64,000 nucleotides of DNA from NCBI GenBank assembly GCA_039704465.1, contig JASFAU010000018.1, positions 719,139-783,138 of the forward strand, given 5' to 3'. This document shows, piece by piece, positions 57,688 to 64,000 of the stretch (positions are counted from its first letter, which is position 1; each line of letters starts with the position of its first letter). Made by a program: the position numbers and the translations under genes. The notes under the pieces are model-generated. The model worked only from the letters and a program-made list of their open reading frames with translations. It did not search any database and was not told the origin of the DNA. The stretch comes from Plasmodiophora brassicae. Taxonomy: Eukaryota; Endomyxa; Phytomyxea; Plasmodiophorida; Plasmodiophoridae.

Positions 57688-59800
57688 CGGCGTACGGCCT
57701 CGACAGACGATTTTAAACTGGCCCTCGTCGCTAGGTAGCCGCGTGCCGGGTCCGGAAGCAGCGTCAACGTGTCCAGCGCGTGACGTCATCGACCGACCCG
57801 CCGTCAGAACGTGCAGGTGGAGTTCATCTCAGGTCCAGCTATTTTTAGATTGGGCAGTACAGTGGGCGGCTGCTGCCGTCCCTGGCGCTTACACACACGC
57901 GCGAAAATCGGTCAGCACTTCTGTACCGAACTAACGTGGCCCTGCAGGGCGCGGACCCATTCCATTCCTGAACGCCGCAGGCAACGGTCGGTACAGATCT
58001 GATGGAGACTTTCGTGCGTGTGTAAGCCAGGGGGACCGCAGCCGCCCAGTACCGCTCCGCCACAACGCTGCCTGGCGCATGGCGTCCTGCGGAAGCGGTG
58101 CGGTGGGCAGAACCTGCTGCGCGTCTAAGCCGTGATGCTGTTCAGCGACGTGCTGCTGTACGGCGTGTCATACGCGTGCGGGATCGTGGGCGCAGGGTAT
58201 CCGGTACTTTACTTCTGTGTGGTCTATCATCTTCGTACAGTGTAAAATGGGTCACGGCGAGTCGGCGGTCTAGTACGTCCGCACACACGTGTCTTGGGAA
58301 TAGACCATGCGGCGATAGTCTAGCATTACTCCGAGTCGTTCGAGAGAGATATGTCACCGTTCTCGACGTCGTCAGCAGCAACTGGGCGCTCCTTCGAGAA
58401 GACATAGCCAAACAACAACCTTAATGATGCGGCGAAAGATGGATGCCAGCCTCCGAACTGTTGGCCGCAACGATGGCGTTCGCCGCGCCCGTCGCTTGCT
58501 GCTTGAAACGAAGATGTCAGCAAGCAGGGCAAGCACATTGTCGTTGACCCGATTCAGAATGTGGGTAGACGGAAGCCCGGCTCGCGACCCGCCTGCTGCG
58601 GCAAGCATATAGCGTCGACGAGCATTGGACAGTCGCCGAATACAGCGACACTTGCTTCACAGGACACTGTTGCACGTTGTCCCGCGTAATCGCTTGCCCG
58701 GATACCTGCAAGAAGCACCCGTTGTCGAGCGCTTCGAACACACTGCAACGCGACAGCAGCTGGCGCACGGCATCGTTACCGATTCGCGACAGAAGTCGAT
58801 TAGGAACGGTTCTGAAGATGCGTTCGTATCGTGTTACACTGTCATAGGAGACAGGTCAGACCAAAATTGCCAGCGAAAACGGAGACCAACCGTGAAGACG
58901 TTCCCGCGACCGTTCGTCGAGCGCTTTGCGATCAGCACATGAGACGGCTTGTTGGATACCATCTGTCCACCACGTGAGCGTAAAGCTGAGTGGCATATAA
59001 CGGGTACGGGACCTGGACAACTTGATCCAGGATCTGCCGCTGGCTGCAACAGCGGAAGACGTTTCGGCTCATGCGGGGGCTGCCCAGCACCAACACATCG
59101 AACGACTTGCCTCGCGTGTAGGAACTGAATGTACCTGCGGGCCGAGCATGTCAGCAGCGACACGGCGGACGATACGGCATGCGGTCGTTACGGTAGTCGG
59201 GCTGGACGCCGGGATCGATCAGCGCCGGCGCGTCATCCGGCCGGATACGGTTCAGGTACGCGACCAAGCTGGTAATGAGCGACGGGTCGACAGCGCCCCC
59301 AGAACATCCATCGAAGCATGCGGGCGGTCCGCCGATCACAAATGACGCGGCGCGACGGGCGCGGATCCGGCCACGAAACATAGGCCCGCCAATCTGCCTG
59401 CAGCGAGCAGTTCGACATTGTAATGGTACCGAGCAATGTGAAGTTAGGAACGTGTCCCAGTTGTCATCGGTGCAATGGCCCACCGAACGTCAGTGCCGTC
59501 ATTAACGCCATCATCTGCGAAGCCGTTGGCCACAACCGACAGCTGGTATTGTCATGCTAAACCTTGCCGCTTGTCACACTACCGAAAAACAGTCGTTCTC
59601 GTCGATGTCGTCTTCGTCACGCGCGCGAACGGCGCCAGATGTGCCACGGGTCGAGTCATCAGCCACAGCTCTCATTGCGCCTGAAATTAGTAAGTGTGAT
59701 GGGTTATACGCAAGTGCCCGTTTAAGGTCGTCCGATGGCAGCCCGACGACCACGCTGAGGTGCTTGAGTTCCCTATCGCTCGATCCCTCTTTTCTACGCT
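57688..59800. other. Unresolved region
   Basis: Several minus-strand frames between about 58370 and 59480 look partly protein-like (for example NRVNDNVLALLADIF near 58550 and GNVFTVGLRFRW near 58890), with GT-AG pairs that could join them. I could not build a consistent chain or recognise a family. Repeat-rich or non-coding DNA is also possible. Confidence 0.3.
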
Positions 59801-59941
59801 AGTCAGAGTCGTTCACCTAGACGACGTTATCCTGCACCCAGTGGGATACATCATCTTCCAGTTTAGGGGAAACCTCAGCGCAGACACCAATGCCTACATC
59901 GACCTGGACACATCCATCAACGAAGGAGGGGCACGTCTGTT

Positions 59942-60776
59942 TTGAGCGGTAAAACGACAACTTCATATGAGTACTGTATATCAATCGGAGATACACACAC
60001 GTGCCATCCAGTACGCCTCTTCTTGCCTGCGCGCGGTGCCGCATTATCGTCCGATGCGGTACGGCTGGCTTTCTTGGAGGGGTTCCTCTGCGTTGATGTA
60101 GGGCGGGATCCAGCGACAGAGGATGCAGTCGGAGCCCGAGGCTGACGCGCTGCAGAGGACTGGCTGCTAGACGAACGACATCCTGTATAAGAGAATCCGT
60201 GAATCGCATTCGTAAGCAAGGTCAGTGCCCATCGAACGTACGGGACGCTTCTTTCTCTGGACGGCTCTGTTCGGCCCTGCGACCTCGAATGGGTTGAACG
60301 CCAGGACGAGAACTTGGCCAGGACGCAAGGGGCCTCCGACTGACCGCACCACGCTTTTCTCGTGGGGCACATCTTTATCGGAGAGGCACGCACCGCTGCA
60401 CGGTCTCGAGTACTGCTCGACTTGTGGTCGCAAAAGCACATCGTTAAGATGAGGAACGGCCCCAGCACCGGACCAGGACCCGGTGACAATAAAGACCTTG
60501 TGATTGTCAACGCCAGTCGGGGACGCAGGCGACCAGGCGGACGGAGATGGCTTTGTCGCGCAGCTCGGCGAGCACCTCGAGGACCGCTGCTGACAGGAAC
60601 GACGGCCGCGTGACGAACGGAGACAGGACGAGAACCGTGCCGAGATCCAGGGTACGGATCAGGCTGTGGCGCAACTGAACGACCTCACGAAAGATGGCCA
60701 CGTCTATGAGTAGGACAATCGAATGATTGGAGCATCGGATAATGTGGACGGGCGCGTTAATTACTGGACTTCTCAA
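59942..60776 (-). CDS. Possible PCIF1-like methyltransferase C-terminus
   Basis: The frame 60776-60507 contains LDLGTVLVLSPFVTRPSFL and, later, VRLVACVPDW. This is the spacing of the catalytic region in the PCIF1/WW-type N6-adenine methyltransferase family (GxFxxNPPFxxx ... PLSFxxxxPxW), but the NPPF motif would read LSPF. After a likely short intron, FIVTGSW begins the next block. The open frame at 60510-59917 ends in a basic Ser/Lys/Arg-rich tail. Exon edges are uncertain, and an upstream exon near 61060-60770 (LFRAFVDNARVALDEAL) may belong. I am not sure of the family. Confidence 0.35.
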
Positions 60777-61788
60777 GCGACGCGTTCTTCTTGGAGGAGT
60801 CGCTGACGGATGCGGATATCGATTCGAGGACCTCGCGCGCCAGTTGCAGCGTGTACGGCGGCGACAGCGCCGTCCGGGACGGTCCGTCGAACCGGCAGGT
60901 CAGCAGGCTGAGCGACGGCCCGATCGGCGCAGCGGCGGCGCCGTCGCCCCAGGTGCGCGCCAGGCAATCGGCCTGCAGCGCCTCGTCGAGCGCGACGCGC
61001 GCATTGTCGACGAACGCCCGGAAAAGGCGGCGCCGCCGGAGCGCCCCCGTACGTCAAGGACGACGGCGGCCGCCGGGCGCAACGCCATCGATCCGCACCA
61101 CCGCTGGCGCCCGGGACACGATCACAATAATGAATGCGATGGAGGCAGCGGGCCGGCCGACAGCGCGTGCCTGCGTGCAGCTGCCACTGGGCGGGACGGG
61201 CATGCGCCAGTCGCAGCTGCATGTCGGCGCCGTCACGCGATTCGGCGCAGCGCACACACACCCAGCTTGGGGCAGATGTGCTGTGGGATGCCTCTTCAGC
61301 GTCGCCGTCATGGTCAGCTGCATGCGGACGGGTCCTGAGCGTCGTCGGCCTGCGAAGGTCGGCAGGTACAGGGGACGGGACGCGGTGGCCCTCGCGCTCG
61401 CAGGCGCCCTCAGTCAGCTGTGACCGTGCGCGAGTATAAGCGGGGCGCGCGTCGAACTGTTCCAGCTGGAGGTGTACCGATTCGAGCGCGCAACGCCTGC
61501 CTAGCCGGGGCGCTGGCTCGGACCCGGGGGTTGCTGAGTGGTTGACCACCCATAAACCCGTCATTGGAGAATACATTGGAGGGGGCCAACAGTGTATGTG
61601 TGAAAGAAGTCCCTCACGTACACACCCCAGTGTACACGTTAGTGTATCTATAGGGCGCACTCGGATTGGCCGGCCAGCGGGGACCGTTGGCGACCGTACC
61701 TCCTATAACCTGTGATCAGCCTCGTTGTACCACGTTGAGACCCGACGACCCAAGTGGGCTAACTGTCACCAGATACAACCAGGCGACA

Positions 61789-64000
61789 ATGGCGTCCACG
61801 GTTGGCGCCGGCAGCGTCGGCAATGCCTTGAGCGAATTGAATGCAGGAGCGACCGCGGGTGACGCGGCATCAGGCGCGGGGACACTCACGGCTCTGTCGT
61901 ATGACGACGACCGTGGCGGCGTTGTCGGCCGCGTCGTCCGGACCGTGGATGCGTTCAAATCGGGGCTGGTCGGCGTGCTCTACATCATGGCACACCGATC
62001 GGTCGTTTCCAACACGGCGGATGCCATTTACGTGTCCATCGGTTGCATACAGCTCGTCAGTACTTCCCGTTTGCGGTTGTCGTCGTCGCTGGCCTCAGAC
62101 CGTACTGTAACAGATCGCCGTTGTCTTGCCTCATTCCAGCAAATGGGACTTCCACTTGGAGGCCAGCGTCAACACGTGGAGCTACATCGCCTCCTTGAGC
62201 AAAGTCGACATGGCGCTGATCTACTGGCTGGGCTGGATACCCATCTACGTGTCGGTGGGCGTCGTCGCTGCGTCACTGCTTAACGGCCTGTACGTCGGCT
62301 ACTCTTGGCGAAAGAAGAACTTCCACCATTTCTGGACCATTCGCCTGCTTCGCAAGACTGCGCATCTCCTCGTCACCATCCTCTACGGTACCATCCATCA
62401 TAGTCCAACATTGCAGCGGCCTTATCTGACGCAATTATGAATCCCATAGTCCCCATTCTTGGTCTGTTCACGACCGAGATCAGCATGTGCCAGGCGAGCG
62501 GCATGTTACCCGATTGGCGCTGCTCGATCGTGACGCCTATCATGGTGGTTCTGGGCGTGGTGTTCGCCGGCATGTCGCTCATGGTCGCTGCCACCTTTTT
62601 CGAACCGGATCCCACGGCGGCGACTTTCACGTCCCGCTCCCATTCTCGCATCGACGTCCTGCACAACCTGTTCGAGACGGTGCTTGTCTGCCTGTCGGCA
62701 ATGCTGGAAAAGACGTCAACTGGAGCGGCGCCGATGGCTTTCGCCCTAATCTCACTCGCCTGCACGGGAACGGTGGCCTTCCTATACACCTGGTACCAAC
62801 CATACTACAGAACGGTGGCCAACGAGCGACGGGCGGTTGCCTCCTGGCTTGCGACGTGGACAGTGCTTGCTGGGACGTTCGCGCGCCAAGTCCTCCAACC
62901 GACCGCCAGTATCGCTCCGCTCTTCTTCGGCGGGTACGTCTTCATAGTCCCGCTGGCCATACTCTGCACACGCTCTCGCCGAGCCCTTCTCAGCACTATG
63001 TCGATCTCCGACTGCCGCAACGAGTTCGAAGTGGAGCTTTGCTGTCGTATCGCGAACGTCGATGTCGCACACAAGACAGAGATTGCGACAGAGGACATCG
63101 ATAGGTCAAGCGCGAAGTTCGTCCAGGGGTTTGACCGTTTCCCATCGTCCATCTTCCTGTCCGTACCCCGCCTGCATCAGCTGACCGTGCAAACTTGGCT
63201 GAACGCGTATTCCCCAGGTGCATATTCTACTCCATGTTCTTACAGTACATCAAGAAATCACCGCTCATCGCAAGACGGTACATCCTTCGTGCTGTTCAGA
63301 TGAGTCCCACACTGGACCAGAGCTTCTTCCTTTACCAGCAGAAACGCGCCCTCGAGGACGGCGTCGACTGCAACTCTGGTGTCCTGTCATTCGTTCAGCG
63401 AGAAAAGTACATACGCGAAGCCAAGATGCTCGACCAGAAGTGCTGCCGGGCGCTCCTTCAGTTCTGGGGCGAGCTGCTATCGCCGAAGCCCGACATGCTG
63501 ATGGTCGTGGCGAACTCCAATTCGGTGTCGTTGCTGACAAAGAAGGCCGGCGAGGCGTACGCTAACCTGCTCCGGATGGGGAGCAACTCACCAGCAACGC
63601 TTTACATGTACGCCGGATTCCTCGAGACGATCGTCAACAGCCCGGACGATCGCGCGCTGTGTACATCAAGGCGGAACAACAGGAACGAAGGCAACAGGGG
63701 CAGCGAGAGGACCGAAAGAAGGCACTGGGGCGTCGGTTGGGCGCCGAAGCCCACTTGGACGAGTTCACAGCTGCGGTGGCTGTGTCGGCATCGGAACGCC
63801 AAACGCATCCGGTCGGCACGATTGTCAGCTGCAACGTCATGGCGACCATTCTGCTCGGCGAGGACGTCACGTCGCGTTGGCTTGGGCACTTCCTGCTCCC
63901 GCCCTGGAACCACGCTATCCCGATCATCGCGACGGAGTACCTCGAGCACGGCGTCGATAGGTACTTTGGCGGAGCGCCGCATCTGGCTTACTGCCGGTCT
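61789..64000 (+). CDS. TmcB-family polytopic protein, partial at window end
   Basis: Similar to 'tiny macrocysts' proteins, large multi-pass membrane proteins with a PAS-like soluble region. Exons 61789-62055, 62114-62387, 62450-63158 and 63218 to the window edge, with introns of 58, 62 and 59 bp. The N-terminal part has the family pattern: LVGVLYIMAHRS, then DAIYVSIGCIQL, and a series of hydrophobic spans. After 63218 the soluble region begins YSMFLQYIKKSP and contains TLYMYAGFLETIVNSP. Near 63660 the expected ALYIKAEQQE can be read only after a two-base shift (GTGT instead of GT). The downstream frame then shows a PAS-like region (GTIVSCNVMATILLGED). The gene continues past 64000. Confidence 0.85.

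Overview
This window reads as nuclear DNA of a GC-rich, intron-dense, flagellated protist. Nearly every gene is split by short GT-AG introns, mostly 50-75 bp, and genes on both strands are tightly packed. The gene set is eukaryotic: FYVE, RasGEF, RhoGAP, a SNF2/HSA/SANT remodeler relative, an ER GRP170 chaperone, an NCLX-type exchanger and an EAF elongation factor. A flagellar MNS1 homologue implies motile cilia, and a TmcB-type protein is present at the right edge. My best guess is a plasmodiophorid-like rhizarian or a similar unicellular parasite. That is inference from gene content and intron style, not a sequence match. All exon models were built by hand from reading frames, splice dinucleotides and family conservation, and most were checked for phase and for a total length divisible by three.

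Layout, left to right. 0.5-11 kb: RasGEF (-), ankyrin-FYVE protein (-), HPPD (+), AIMP1/Arc1-like tRNA-binding protein (-), MNS1 (+), RhoGAP (-). 11-16 kb: a lower-quality stretch with gene debris, an LRR/TM fragment, a diverged inverted duplication, a C2H2/FLYWCH-like reading frame with frame breaks, and a near-perfect 268-bp palindrome. 16-19 kb: DUF4442 (+) and DUF924 (-), then a decayed Ty3/gypsy-type fragment. 19-28 kb: a triple class-3-lipase protein (+), a tiny secreted cationic peptide (+), and a ten-exon HSA-SNF2-SANT gene (-) whose ATPase motifs are all degraded. 28-33 kb: PCMT (+), an eight-exon beta-carbonic anhydrase (-), a polytopic membrane protein (+). 34-38 kb: a secreted lipase-like/LRR/TM protein (+) that lacks the lipase nucleophile. 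38-43 kb: a fifteen-exon DEAH helicase with a zinc-motif tail (-). 44-52 kb: NCLX exchanger (-), RNase III-like protein (+), EAF (+), GRP170 (+). 53-64 kb: a helical protein of unknown function (+), a GLG1-like membrane protein (-), an acyltransferase-3 (-), unresolved DNA, a possible methyltransferase (-), and a TmcB-family gene (+) that runs off the window.

There is no operon logic here. The common theme worth pursuing is pseudoenzymes. A SNF2 ATPase has lost its catalytic residues yet keeps HSA and SANT flanks, as expected of an Eaf1/EP400-like scaffold. Three of four class-3 lipase domains have lost the catalytic serine, and one of them is fused to leucine-rich repeats and a membrane anchor.
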